Below, piece by piece: positions 7,648-15,341 of a DNA stretch of 45,659 nucleotides (within the stretch, counting starts at the first letter, position 1; each line of letters starts with the position of its first letter). This stretch comes from Patescibacteria group bacterium (GTDB lineage Bacteria > Patescibacteria > UBA1384 > XYA2-FULL-43-10 > 1-14-0-10-43-13). The DNA is taken from positions 1 to 45,659 of the forward strand of contig JAMCZZ010000037.1 of the NCBI GenBank assembly GCA_023484645.1, in the 5' to 3' direction. The position numbers were made by a program, and so were the translations under genes. Below the pieces are notes generated by a model. The model ran no database searches and had not been told where the DNA came from. It saw only the letters and a list, made by a program, of their open reading frames with translations.

Positions 7648-7771
7648 AAGTCTCCTTTTGATTATTTATCTATATTCTAACAATCTCTAACGATAGAAAC
7701 AATAAGAAAACTAACAATTCCATATTAAGCAAACTTTATAACTATTTTAATTTCTCTTTCGTATGGTTTTT

Positions 7772-7820
7772 TGTTAGATAAATAGGGTAAATCTTTCGAT
7801 TTTACCCTATTTATCTAACA
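7772..7820. repeat. Perfect 20-bp inverted repeat
   Basis: TGTTAGATAAATAGGGTAAA (7772-7791) is exactly mirrored at 7801-7820 around a 9-base spacer. Neither flank gives a strong T run on the minus strand, where both neighbouring genes are read, so a plain terminator does not fully explain it. A second nested palindrome (TAGCTG...CAGCTA, 7821-7848) follows directly. Confidence 0.7.
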
Positions 7821-7855
7821 TAGCTGTTTTTGCAAAAAATATCAGCTAAAGCCCC

Positions 7856-7880
7856 TCTCCCCTCATATGTCGAGGGGAGA
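7856..7880 (-). terminator. Hairpin after the STAS gene
   Basis: TCTCCCCTC (7856-7864) pairs with GAGGGGAGA (7872-7880), 9 bp with a 7-base loop, about 20 bases beyond the stop codon on the minus strand. The sequence after the stem reads GGGGCTTTAGC and then a T run about 12 bases later. It probably terminates the STAS transcript. Confidence 0.55.
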
Positions 7881-7899
7881 CGGTTTGAGAAGCCCCAAG

Positions 7900-8292
7900 C
7901 TACTCCAAGTTCTCAATACCCTGCTGGATATCTTCGAACACAGGAAGAGTTTCAACTATTCCGGATAATTTCAATGCTCTAAATGGCTTGCTCCTTCTGC
8001 TGCATACGATTGCAGCAGAACTTCTCGCTGCTCTAATGACTCTGATACACGCCAGAATAGACTTTATTCCCTCTGAATCCATGAAAGAAACATTGTTTAG
8101 ATCGAACAGAAACTTGGCTTCTTTGTAATAATGTTTCTCAAAGCTCTGTTTGATCGCTTCGGATGTGCTGAGATCCATGAAACCCTCACCAAACTTCATG
8201 ACCTTGATGTCACCCAACACATCAAGTACCGTGATCTCAGCCGGTTTGGATTCTGAATTGAAATCCGTTTCTCTCCGTTCTTCACTAGACAC
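7900..8292 (-). CDS. STAS-domain protein (anti-sigma factor antagonist-like)
   Basis: 130 aa, GTG start at 8292 chosen because GGAGG sits about 8 bases upstream. Residues about 20-125 match the STAS fold, with FLFDLNNVSFMDSEGIKSIL around 61-80; Ser73 after Asp72 is at the position phosphorylated in SpoIIAA-type antagonists. Such proteins bind anti-sigma kinases or act as sensory adaptors. No partner kinase or sigma factor is present in the window. Codon use is more GC-rich than that of its neighbours, and it stands alone between a private promoter (8354-8382) and a hairpin terminator. Confidence 0.8.
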   Translation of the reverse strand: MSSEERRETDFNSESKPAEITVLDVLGDIKVMKFGEGFMDLSTSEAIKQSFEKHYYKEAKFLFDLNNVSFMDSEGIKSILACIRVIRAARSSAAIVCSRRSKPFRALKLSGIVETLPVFEDIQQGIENLE

Positions 8293-8353
8293 TTTCTTCC
8301 TCCGTGCGTGTAGAATGTTTTATGCCCGAAGGCACTGTTGTATAATGACGCAA

Positions 8354-8382
8354 ATAATATTATCTTTCATTCCTAAATACAA
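8354..8382 (-). promoter_or_regulatory. Promoter of the STAS gene
   Basis: On the minus strand TTGTAT (8382-8377), a 17-base spacer and TATTAT (8359-8354) form a sigma70-like promoter. The predicted leader is about 55 bases and carries the GGAGG before the GTG start. The 30-bp palindrome at 8404-8433 lies just upstream and could be an operator. Confidence 0.55.
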
Positions 8383-8403
8383 TAAAAAGAAACAAAAGAA
8401 AAA

Positions 8404-8433
8404 GTATTTTTTGTAATTCATTACAAAAAATAC
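8404..8433. repeat. 30-bp near-continuous palindrome
   Basis: GTATTTTTTGTAAT (8404-8417) is perfectly mirrored at 8420-8433 across 2 bases. It lies in the 255-base gap between the STAS gene and the next minus-strand genes, about 22 bases upstream of the STAS -35. The short spacer suits an operator better than an RNA hairpin. Confidence 0.6.
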
Positions 8434-8509
8434 CAGTCAAGGTTGAATCCATAGAGAATGCTTGGGTTGATTAAAATATTAGTTACATCTAAAAATCAAT
8501 CACTTAATT

Positions 8510-8542
8510 AAAAAATACCTCTTGTTATTAGAGGTATTTTTT
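8510..8542. terminator. Bidirectional rho-independent terminator
   Basis: AAAAAATACCTCT (8510-8522) pairs with AGAGGTATTTTTT (8530-8542) around a 7-base loop, with A and T runs on both sides. On the minus strand it follows the stop of the 40-aa membrane peptide by 5 bases and closes the long operon that arrives from the right. Confidence 0.85.
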
Positions 8543-8547
8543 TATCC

Positions 8548-8670
8548 CTATCTTATTTCTTTTTCCTGCCGAACAGGCTCTTTAGCGGTATGTTTTTGCC
8601 ATTTAACCACCCCAAACATTGCAAATCCAATTGCCAATAGTGCTAAAGCAGTTAAAATGATCTTTTTCAT
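8548..8670 (-). CDS. 40-aa single-TM peptide coupled to the PpiC gene
   Basis: A 40-codon ORF begins MKKIILTALALLAIGFAMFG, a Lys-led hydrophobic helix, and ends with a polar basic/acidic tail (KHTAKEPVRQEKEIR). The ATG is one base after the TAG of the PpiC foldase gene (TAG-T-ATG), a layout typical of translational coupling, and a perfect terminator follows the stop. These features make it likely to be a real gene although it is very short. It is probably a membrane-anchored or exported peptide. Function unknown. Confidence 0.6.
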   Translation of the reverse strand: MKKIILTALALLAIGFAMFGVVKWQKHTAKEPVRQEKEIR

Positions 8671-8671
8671 A

Positions 8672-9700
8672 CTATTTAATAAACTTTAAGATCAAACTTT
8701 TCTTTTCTAAATTACTCAACCAATCACCAAAAGATTTTTGAATTTTTCCGGTTTTCTTCTCGACTTTAATAATATGCCACCCAAACTCGCTTCTCACCGG
8801 TTCGGAAATTTCACCGACTTTTGTTGCAAATGCTGCATCTGAAAACTCTGGAACCATCTCGCCTGCTGCGAATGGTTCAAGCGATCCACCTTGGTCTGCG
8901 CTGCCAGTGTCTTCAGAGTATTTTTTTGCGGCTTCTGCAAAATTCAAGCCGCCTTTTATTTCGTTCAGATAACCGGTAATTTTTGTTTTGGCTTCTGCAA
9001 CTTTGTCATCTGGAGCATTTTTGTCAATTCGAACTAAGATATGGCTTACTGTTGCCCTGGCTATTAAATCCTGGTCTAATTTATCTCTAATCATTTGGGA
9101 TTTTACCAGAACTTTGAATTGTTTTAAGTCTAATCCGTATAAATCAGATAGAACTTTGTCTACTTTCTCTTGCCCGCCGTTCTGATCAACTATGCCCTGT
9201 ACAGCAGTATCAACATTCTTTTTACTTACCCTCGATTTATTTATAAGCGCCTGAAAACCTATCAATTTATTCTCAATTAACTGGTCAGTGATTTGCTTGT
9301 CAATTTCCGCAAAATCTACTGTGTTTTGTTCAGTCGCTTTATAGAAATGATGTATGTAGTCTTTCTCATGAAGATAATCTCCATAAGTGATAAAATCTTG
9401 GTTTGCCACAGCGATAGGAAACGGAATAACTTTTGTAACTATTCTTGTCGCTTTATCTTCTGATTTAAATCCGTAAATTAAGACTCCAAACACAATTTGA
9501 AGCAAAGCGACTAATATGACCAAAACTAACCCAATTCTTTTCATTAGTTTTGAGGCAAAGAAATTATTTAATTTTTCATTCCCAAAAAAACTTATTGTTT
9601 TTGCTTTTATTACTTCAAAAATAAATTTAATCTTGCTAAAAAACGCACTGACTGAATTTTTAATCTTTTCATTTTTTAAAATACTCGAAAATTTTTCCAT
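8672..9700 (-). CDS. Membrane-anchored PpiC/parvulin-type peptidyl-prolyl isomerase (PrsA/SurA-like)
   Basis: 342 aa from the ATG at 9700, chosen because GGAG lies 5 bases upstream; the frame is open to a TTG 12 codons earlier. A single transmembrane helix (about 50-78) follows a basic cytosolic segment. The SurA-like N-terminal region leads to a parvulin domain (about 215-320) with SHILVRID, FAEAAKKYSEDTGSADQGG and EFGWHIIKVE. It should assist folding of secreted proteins outside the membrane. It lies downstream of a six-helix membrane protein and the LCP gene, and upstream of the coupled 40-aa peptide. Confidence 0.9.
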   Translation of the reverse strand: MEKFSSILKNEKIKNSVSAFFSKIKFIFEVIKAKTISFFGNEKLNNFFASKLMKRIGLVLVILVALLQIVFGVLIYGFKSEDKATRIVTKVIPFPIAVANQDFITYGDYLHEKDYIHHFYKATEQNTVDFAEIDKQITDQLIENKLIGFQALINKSRVSKKNVDTAVQGIVDQNGGQEKVDKVLSDLYGLDLKQFKVLVKSQMIRDKLDQDLIARATVSHILVRIDKNAPDDKVAEAKTKITGYLNEIKGGLNFAEAAKKYSEDTGSADQGGSLEPFAAGEMVPEFSDAAFATKVGEISEPVRSEFGWHIIKVEKKTGKIQKSFGDWLSNLEKKSLILKFIK

Positions 9701-9746
9701 TTTTTCTCCATATAATAACTTTAGTATACTAGACAATCATATAAAA

Positions 9747-10313
9747 TCAAATCGCTCCCCCCCATGGCGAAGATATGAACACCATTGTGATCACCAAAAT
9801 TGCAATCATGACATAAGTAGATAGTTTTCCAGTGTGCTTGGCTAAGATAGTATATGAAAAACCGACGAATAAATAGCTAATGATAGATATTATCAGACTC
9901 TTACTAAGAGGATTAATCAAATAGTAACTTAAGCTGAGAAATATTTCCAAGTTGATAATACAGAACAAAACCAAGTAAATTAGTCTCTTATTGCCCAAAA
10001 TTCCAATCTTCTGCTCAACATAAAGATAAACGTACCCAAAGACCAGAAGGAGCCCTAGCATTATCAACCAAATTGGCAAATTATACTGAAACAAAAATCC
10101 GTAAAACGCATAAGCAGTGGTGAAAGAAAGATAAATTAATAAAAATATTGGCGCTGTTTCTATTAACGTTAAAATTAATGCGATTATGCCAAACCCAATA
10201 ATAAACATTCTTGTAAAAGAATTTTGATTGAGTTGCCAAAAATAAACAAGTCCCCACATAATTATGAGGCAGAGTAAAAATTTTCTGCTTATTTTGTTAT
10301 ATAAAATAGCCAC
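9747..10313 (-). CDS. Polytopic membrane protein, unknown
   Basis: 188 aa, GTG start two bases after the LCP stop codon, so translation is probably coupled. The sequence is almost entirely hydrophobic, with six or seven predicted helices and very short loops (for example NKISRKF, EQKIGILGNKR and KHTGKLS). No transporter or enzyme motif is visible. It sits between the LCP cell-wall enzyme and the PpiC foldase, so an envelope role is likely. Family not recognised. Confidence 0.72.
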   Translation of the reverse strand: MAILYNKISRKFLLCLIIMWGLVYFWQLNQNSFTRMFIIGFGIIALILTLIETAPIFLLIYLSFTTAYAFYGFLFQYNLPIWLIMLGLLLVFGYVYLYVEQKIGILGNKRLIYLVLFCIINLEIFLSLSYYLINPLSKSLIISIISYLFVGFSYTILAKHTGKLSTYVMIAILVITMVFISSPWGGAI

Positions 10314-10315
10314 TT

Positions 10316-11737
10316 TTAGCGTTTAGAAATCTCTGACTTATCTGAGCTAACGCTAAAATCATCTCCGATAACAATAGTTATGTCAACACTGCTGTTCACG
10401 CTATTGGTTTTCTTGATGACTTCGGCCTCATATTTATTTTTCAGAAAATCAAGAGCCGTCTTGTTGGAACCATTGCTATAATCATAAATCACAGTGTTTT
10501 TAATTTTGTCATTCGAATTTTTAACAGCTATAATTTCAAATTGAGTGTCTTTCAGCTCAGAAGCCACTTTGGAAGCAAGACCTGGAGTTTTTGAAGCGTT
10601 TAAAATTTCAACCCTTAAGGACGCTTGATTCTCTGTTGTGTTAGAAAAAATATTTTTAACCATATTTTGTATCTCGCTGAAGTTTCCTGTTTTAGGTCTT
10701 AAATAATAAGTTCCAGTACTAGAATCATCCATTAAGTAACCGCCGGCACCACTGGACAGTACTTTCGAAATAATATTCCCCTGATCAAGATTTTTTACTA
10801 AATCAGCTAAAAGTTTTATTTCTGACGGCTGAAAATTAGTCCTCAGATGATCTCCAATAATAGTTATCAAATCAAGCACTTTTTTAGGATTAGCCAACAC
10901 TCCCGCTTGCAATGTTTGGGCTTTAACGGCAGCAATTACTTGCTGTTGCCGTCTCGATCTATCAAAGTCAGAAGTGGTTTCTCGAGAACGAGAGTACTTT
11001 AGAGCAGTTTCACCGTTCATATGCTGCTCTCCCGCCTTAATAGTGAAAGTCTCATATCCCTGCATAGTCTTATCAGGATAAAGCGGATCATATATGGCCC
11101 TATCAACATAAACGTCAATACCCCCTATTTTATCGACTATTTGTTTGAATCCTTCAAAATCCATCATCACATAGTATTGAATAGGAATCCCGAGCACATT
11201 TGAAATAGTGTCTTTTGCCAATTGTGAGCCTGACGCTAAAGCATCATCGTTACAGTCAGCTTGTTTTTTCTTCTTGCAACTCTTATCTAAATAATCTTTA
11301 TATCCATATGCAAAGGCTGAATTGAGTTTGTCTTGTCCATGATCTTTAATCGGAACCAAAAGATCTCTTGGCACTGAAATTATCGCCATTTTCTTTTCTT
11401 TAATATTAATACTCGCCACCATCATAGAATCTGTTAGAAGTCCGCCTGGATGATTATCACCGCCTCTGCCCATCAATAGGATGTTTACTCTTCCATCCGC
11501 TTCACCGTCAAGATTTTCACCTTTAATAGCTCGGGCCAAAGACGACCCCTGACTAAACTGATTATCAAAAATTTTGGAACCAGTTTTATATACGTATGCA
11601 AAAAGCGACGCGATTAAAATTAAAAAAGTACCAAGCACTAAAAAAAACACCTTCCAACCTTTTCGTTTATGGAAAGGTTTTTTATTATTAGTTCTCTCTT
11701 TTTTAGCCGCATGGTTAACAGATTTAATGAAACTCAT
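10316..11737 (-). CDS. LytR-CpsA-Psr (LCP) family cell-wall glycopolymer ligase
   Basis: 473 aa from the ATG at 11737. An upstream in-frame TTG at 11761 lies 7 bases after a TAAAAT -10 (11774-11769), so a leaderless TTG start is the alternative. A basic N-terminus and one transmembrane helix (about 25-50) precede the LCP domain: NILLMGRGGDNHPGG, LTDSMMV, SVPRDLLV, the GGIDVYVD and LKYSRSRE segments and RSRRQQQVI, all typical. A C-terminal LytR_C domain (about 365-470) follows. LCP proteins transfer lipid-linked glycopolymers to peptidoglycan or proteins outside the membrane. The glycosyltransferase cluster further right may supply substrate. Confidence 0.92.
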   Translation of the reverse strand: MSFIKSVNHAAKKERTNNKKPFHKRKGWKVFFLVLGTFLILIASLFAYVYKTGSKIFDNQFSQGSSLARAIKGENLDGEADGRVNILLMGRGGDNHPGGLLTDSMMVASINIKEKKMAIISVPRDLLVPIKDHGQDKLNSAFAYGYKDYLDKSCKKKKQADCNDDALASGSQLAKDTISNVLGIPIQYYVMMDFEGFKQIVDKIGGIDVYVDRAIYDPLYPDKTMQGYETFTIKAGEQHMNGETALKYSRSRETTSDFDRSRRQQQVIAAVKAQTLQAGVLANPKKVLDLITIIGDHLRTNFQPSEIKLLADLVKNLDQGNIISKVLSSGAGGYLMDDSSTGTYYLRPKTGNFSEIQNMVKNIFSNTTENQASLRVEILNASKTPGLASKVASELKDTQFEIIAVKNSNDKIKNTVIYDYSNGSNKTALDFLKNKYEAEVIKKTNSVNSSVDITIVIGDDFSVSSDKSEISKR

Positions 11738-11785
11738 TTTTGTTTTGCTTTTAATTTTCAATAGACTAATTTTAGCAAAAGCATA

Positions 11786-12208
11786 CTAGGTTAAGCAAGA
11801 CTTATTCTTTGTAATATGAGGCGGCATTTTGTAAAAAGGAACAACCGAAGCCTTAAACCCATAGCCCTGTCTCTCTAATGCTGCTCTTAACTTATTTATA
11901 ATATTATCATTTTCAATATCGCCTTCATAGCCAACTATCGGAACATTAAGAGAATAGGCAATAAAGTTGGCGGTAGACAAACCAATCCTTAAACCTGTAT
12001 ATGACCCAGGCCCTCTGTGAACAAAAATGCCCAGTATTGACTTCTTATTTGCACCACCAGATTTCAATAATTTATCGACATCATCAAGTAGTTTCTCTGA
12101 TAAATTATGCCGTCTCTCATTTTCAACTTTTTTATTCAACACAAAATTATTGTCCAATAAATAAAGTCTTGTTTTAACAGCATCTGCTGCGTCAATTGCT
12201 AGAAACAT
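11786..12208 (-). CDS. tsaB: TsaB, tRNA t6A biosynthesis scaffold (short form)
   Basis: 140 aa with AAAGGAAAT before the ATG. The N-terminal MFLAIDAAD and the diagnostic HRGPGSYTGLRIGLSTANF segment (about 65-83) identify it as TsaB. The typical E. coli protein has about 230 residues, so most of the C-terminal subdomain is missing, as seen in many small-genome bacteria. It partners TsaD and TsaE in threonylcarbamoylation of A37 in ANN-decoding tRNAs. It is directly downstream of tsaE (1 base apart). TsaD and TsaC are not in the window. Confidence 0.9.
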   Translation of the reverse strand: MFLAIDAADAVKTRLYLLDNNFVLNKKVENERRHNLSEKLLDDVDKLLKSGGANKKSILGIFVHRGPGSYTGLRIGLSTANFIAYSLNVPIVGYEGDIENDNIINKLRAALERQGYGFKASVVPFYKMPPHITKNKSCLT

Positions 12209-12658
12209 TTATTTCCTTTCCATAAATTTTTGATCCACTGATATCTTTCTTTCCCTATCGTTTATATATTCAAACGTCAGTCTGATTGTTCTTAAGGGTA
12301 AAATTTCCCTTATTTTGCTTGGCCATTCCAATAAAATGATTGAATCTTTATCTTCTAATAATTCATTTATACCAATCGAGTGAGCATCCTCAAGAGAGCT
12401 CATTCTATAACAATCTATATGGATTAAGTCTTTTATACCAACAATCGAATGCGGAATATTGTAACGTTTCAATAAAACAAATGTTGGGCTGGTAATTTCA
12501 TTTGTGATCCCTAAAGCTTTGGCGAATCCTTTAATGAAAGTGGTTTTACCGCTCCCTAAATCGCCCTCCAAAGCAAAAACATCTCCCGGTTTTATCTTTT
12601 TCGCTAAATCGGAGGCAATTTTATAAGTTTCTTCTTCGCTTTTAGAAATATATTCCAT
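12209..12658 (-). CDS. tsaE: TsaE, ATPase of the tRNA t6A machinery
   Basis: 149 aa, full length. Walker A EGDLGSGKTT lies at 31-40, SPTFVLLKRY around 57-66 and HIDCYRM around 79-85, followed by LEWPSKI, all conserved in TsaE. It drives turnover of the TsaB-TsaD complex. It abuts tsaB, and its start lies 55 bases inside the 3' end of the lamin-tail gene on the same strand in another frame, with no clear ribosome site, implying reinitiation or coupling. Confidence 0.93.
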   Translation of the reverse strand: MEYISKSEEETYKIASDLAKKIKPGDVFALEGDLGSGKTTFIKGFAKALGITNEITSPTFVLLKRYNIPHSIVGIKDLIHIDCYRMSSLEDAHSIGINELLEDKDSIILLEWPSKIREILPLRTIRLTFEYINDRERKISVDQKFMERK

Positions 12659-14208
12659 AATAGTAATAAAAACAAACTGATCAGTGGGTATATAAATTGA
12701 TCCTTACCTGCTCTAGGCAATTCACCCTTTGCGGCAATTATTTTAACATCATCTTGATCAATTGGCAAGATCCTGTATTCGTCTTTATATTGCGAAACAA
12801 TTCCAGTCACTTCAACTTGATCGCCTTTTTTCATTTTTGGTTTATCAATTTTTGTAGATTTATTTATTACAACTTTGATTTTTGCCTGTCCGTCGCTAAT
12901 ATGAAATGTATTTCCCGATGTTTCAGTAACAATTCCAGCCGTTTTAATATACATACCTTCACTTTTTTCACCAATATCAGCAATCGAAGTTTCTGCTGGT
13001 TTAATTGGCTCGGTATGATTTAGTATGACGATTTTATCAGCGCCGCTTATTTTTATTCTTCTCTCGTTATTCGTCTGTGAAAGTTCGCCCGTTACAGAAA
13101 TTGAATCTCCCAAGGTAAGGGTGGGAAAAGTTTTGCCATAGCAGTAAATTTGCATGCCGCCAGTTCCATCTTGAATATAAAAATATTGCGATGACAGCAC
13201 TCCGGGCAAAGCTGTCACAATGCCTGTAACCATAACATCTTCTCCATTTTCTTTTTCTCGCGCATCAGCGATATTAATAATGCCGACCACAACAGCATCT
13301 TCTTTTGTTATCACTAATTGATTTTTTTCTCCCGGTGTTGATTTTTCCATCCACTGCCATTTGTTATCAAACAGAGAATAACTTTGCCCCCTAACCGCTT
13401 TATCATAAGAAATCATACTTTTTATTTCTTCGTTTGGATCAATTAAGCGTGCTGAGTCTCCATCGTCATTCAGGATTATGCCTGTTTCAATATTTTTAAA
13501 AAATAAATAACTCATTGGCGAAATAATAGTATCTTCCGAAATAACATGGGGGGAGCTTCCGCCTTCCACATCATCAAGTTCCCATCCGGCTAGATCGACA
13601 GGTTGATTCCCTTTGTTGTAAATTTCAATAAATTCGTTTTCACTGCCGTTACTTGGTCCAGGTAAAATTTCAGTTATGCTCAAATCATTTGAATAGATTG
13701 GCTTTGTGTATTTTTCACCCGAGGAAGGAAGAACGATAATGAAATCAGCGTTATCATTATCTGTGTCGATTCCTTCTAATCTTGTGATCGATTTCCCTTT
13801 AGGCGGAATCTTGGCATTTTCTAAAAGTTTACCGTAAGTTACCTGATCGATAATATCAGCGCCATTTTTCAATAAAACCGAATCGCCGTCATTATTCAAT
13901 CCAAAAGAAAAATCTTTTCCTTTTTCAATTACTAAGTAACTATTTGGCAATATTGAAATAAATTGTTTAATCGATTCTGGTTTTGCTGTTTCATCCTCAA
14001 TAGCATAGTTCGTTAAATCGACCAAAGACTCAGTAGGATTATAGAGTTCAATCCATTCTATCCCCCCTGTATTTGAATTGGGATAGATTTCATTTATTAG
14101 TAGATGATCGACTGATGCAAAAGCAGACTTAGTAAAAATAAACAATGTGATAAATAGAACAATTAAGCTGAATAAAACTTTAAGATAAAATTTAATTCCT
14201 TTTGTCAT
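12604..14208 (-). CDS. Exported lamin-tail-domain protein with OB-fold region and C-terminal anchor
   Basis: 534 aa. A signal peptide (about 1-32, ending KSAFAS) is followed by two lamin-tail (LTD) domains: one with LLINEIYPNSNTGGIEWIELYN and one with ITEILPGPSNGSENEFIEIYN. Residues about 305-475 contain nucleic-acid-binding OB-like beta segments (VTGIVTALPG and VTGIVSQYKDEYRI). A C-terminal helix (about 505-525) and basic tail look like a membrane anchor. LTD proteins in bacteria are often secreted and sometimes linked to extracellular nucleases, so DNA capture next to a ComEC-bearing genome is a possibility. A match to the two-component regulator box lies upstream (14260-14275). Confidence 0.82.
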   Translation of the reverse strand: MTKGIKFYLKVLFSLIVLFITLFIFTKSAFASVDHLLINEIYPNSNTGGIEWIELYNPTESLVDLTNYAIEDETAKPESIKQFISILPNSYLVIEKGKDFSFGLNNDGDSVLLKNGADIIDQVTYGKLLENAKIPPKGKSITRLEGIDTDNDNADFIIVLPSSGEKYTKPIYSNDLSITEILPGPSNGSENEFIEIYNKGNQPVDLAGWELDDVEGGSSPHVISEDTIISPMSYLFFKNIETGIILNDDGDSARLIDPNEEIKSMISYDKAVRGQSYSLFDNKWQWMEKSTPGEKNQLVITKEDAVVVGIINIADAREKENGEDVMVTGIVTALPGVLSSQYFYIQDGTGGMQIYCYGKTFPTLTLGDSISVTGELSQTNNERRIKISGADKIVILNHTEPIKPAETSIADIGEKSEGMYIKTAGIVTETSGNTFHISDGQAKIKVVINKSTKIDKPKMKKGDQVEVTGIVSQYKDEYRILPIDQDDVKIIAAKGELPRAGKDQFIYPLISLFLLLLWNIFLKAKKKLIKLPPI

Positions 14209-14242
14209 GAACGTTCAATTCTTAATATTCTCTACAATAAGT

Positions 14243-14275
14243 AGAGTACCCCGCAGAACATTAAGAAAAGTTAAA
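14243..14275 (-). promoter_or_regulatory. Regulator box 3 upstream of the lamin-tail gene
   Basis: On the minus strand TTTAACTTTTCTTAAT (14275-14260) matches 16 bases of the boxes at 1389-1409 and 2178-2198. A TAnnnT-type -10 (TACTCT, 14248-14243) follows at nearly the same offset. A CTCTAC/GTAGAG hairpin (14230-14246) overlaps the expected start region. It suggests that the lamin-tail gene is a third target of the response regulator. Confidence 0.5.
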
Positions 14276-14287
14276 GTCAAATTGCGT

Positions 14288-15340
14288 TTAATCTTCGATA
14301 ATCAGCATTGCGTCGCCGTATGAGAAAAAGCGATATTTTTTAGAAATCGCTTCCTTGTAGGCCAGACTTATTTTTTCCCTGCCAGCAAAGGCAGAAATAA
14401 GCATTAATAGAGTGGATTTCGGCAAATGAAAATTTGTTATAAGCCCATCTACGCATTTGAATTTATAGCCCGGGTAGATAAAAATGTTAGTCCAACCAGA
14501 GAGCAAGTTGTCAGTTGTCAGTAAATCAGTTGTCAATTTCTTATTCTTAGAGAATATTGTTTCCAAAACCCGAGTGGTGGTAGTTCCTACAGCGATAATT
14601 CTGCGACCGTTTTTTTTAGCTTCGATTATCTTTTCGATTTCTTCCTTTTTGACACTATAGTATTCGGAATGAATTTTGTGATCTTTTATCTCTTCCGTCT
14701 TAACTGGAGTAAAAGTGCCTAAACCTACATGCAAAGTAACCTCTGCTATTACAACCCCCTTTTCCCTTACCTTTTTTAGAAGATTTTCGGTAAAATGCAA
14801 GCCAGCCGTTGGTGCTGCAACGCTGCCTCTGTCCTTAGCATAAATCGTCTGATAACTTTTCTTATCCTTATTATCAGCCTTTTTCTTAATATAGGGAGGA
14901 AGCGGAGTTTGGCCGATTTTCTCGATCTTTTTAAAAAAATCTTCACCTTTAATATTAAACTCGATAATATATCTCTCATCATGTTTTTCTTTAACAAAAC
15001 CCTTAAGACTTGAGTTGTCAAATTCTACCTCAGTATTCGGCTTTAAATTTTTTCCGATTACTTCCCAAGTCGAATCTTCTGTTGCTTTATGCAATAGAAG
15101 TTCCACTTTTCCACCAGTATCAACTCTTTTACCAAAAATTCTCGCCGGGAAAACTTTTGAATTATTTACGACTAATACGTCTCCGGCTTTTAAGTAATCT
15201 AAAACTTCATAAAAACTATGATGCTCGATTTTGCCGCTTCTTTTATTTAGTACAAGGAGTCGCGAATAATCCCTGGGTTCTATTGGGGACTGAGCAATTA
15301 ATTCCACCGGTAGTTTATAATCGAATTCCGATAGTCTCAT
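14288..15340 (-). CDS. queA: QueA, S-adenosylmethionine:tRNA ribosyltransferase-isomerase
   Basis: 350 aa from the ATG at 15340, which is one base after the stop of the PH-domain gene; a TTG four codons earlier is less likely. Family signatures are clear: LSEFDYKLPVELIAQSP, DYSRLLVLN, GDVLVVNNSKVFPARI, GSVAAPTAGLHFT and NFHLPKSTLLMLISAFAG. The enzyme adds the epoxycyclopentanediol unit to preQ1 in tRNA, giving epoxyqueuosine, the substrate of QueH encoded 1 kb upstream. A small TTGTCAGT-type duplication within the gene (about 14507-14537) adds a Thr/Leu/Asp-rich loop. Confidence 0.96.
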   Translation of the reverse strand: MRLSEFDYKLPVELIAQSPIEPRDYSRLLVLNKRSGKIEHHSFYEVLDYLKAGDVLVVNNSKVFPARIFGKRVDTGGKVELLLHKATEDSTWEVIGKNLKPNTEVEFDNSSLKGFVKEKHDERYIIEFNIKGEDFFKKIEKIGQTPLPPYIKKKADNKDKKSYQTIYAKDRGSVAAPTAGLHFTENLLKKVREKGVVIAEVTLHVGLGTFTPVKTEEIKDHKIHSEYYSVKKEEIEKIIEAKKNGRRIIAVGTTTTRVLETIFSKNKKLTTDLLTTDNLLSGWTNIFIYPGYKFKCVDGLITNFHLPKSTLLMLISAFAGREKISLAYKEAISKKYRFFSYGDAMLIIED

Positions 15341-15341
15341 T

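Noticed and set aside
8302..8416. Plus-strand ORF opposite the STAS promoter region
   Set aside because: No ribosome site, lysine-rich low-complexity product, and its end lies in the palindrome at 8404-8433; best seen as an accident of the promoter sequence.
14507..14537. Tandem TTGTCAGT repeat in queA as a mobile insertion
   Set aside because: The repeat is short, in frame and encodes a plausible surface loop of QueA; simple slippage explains it.
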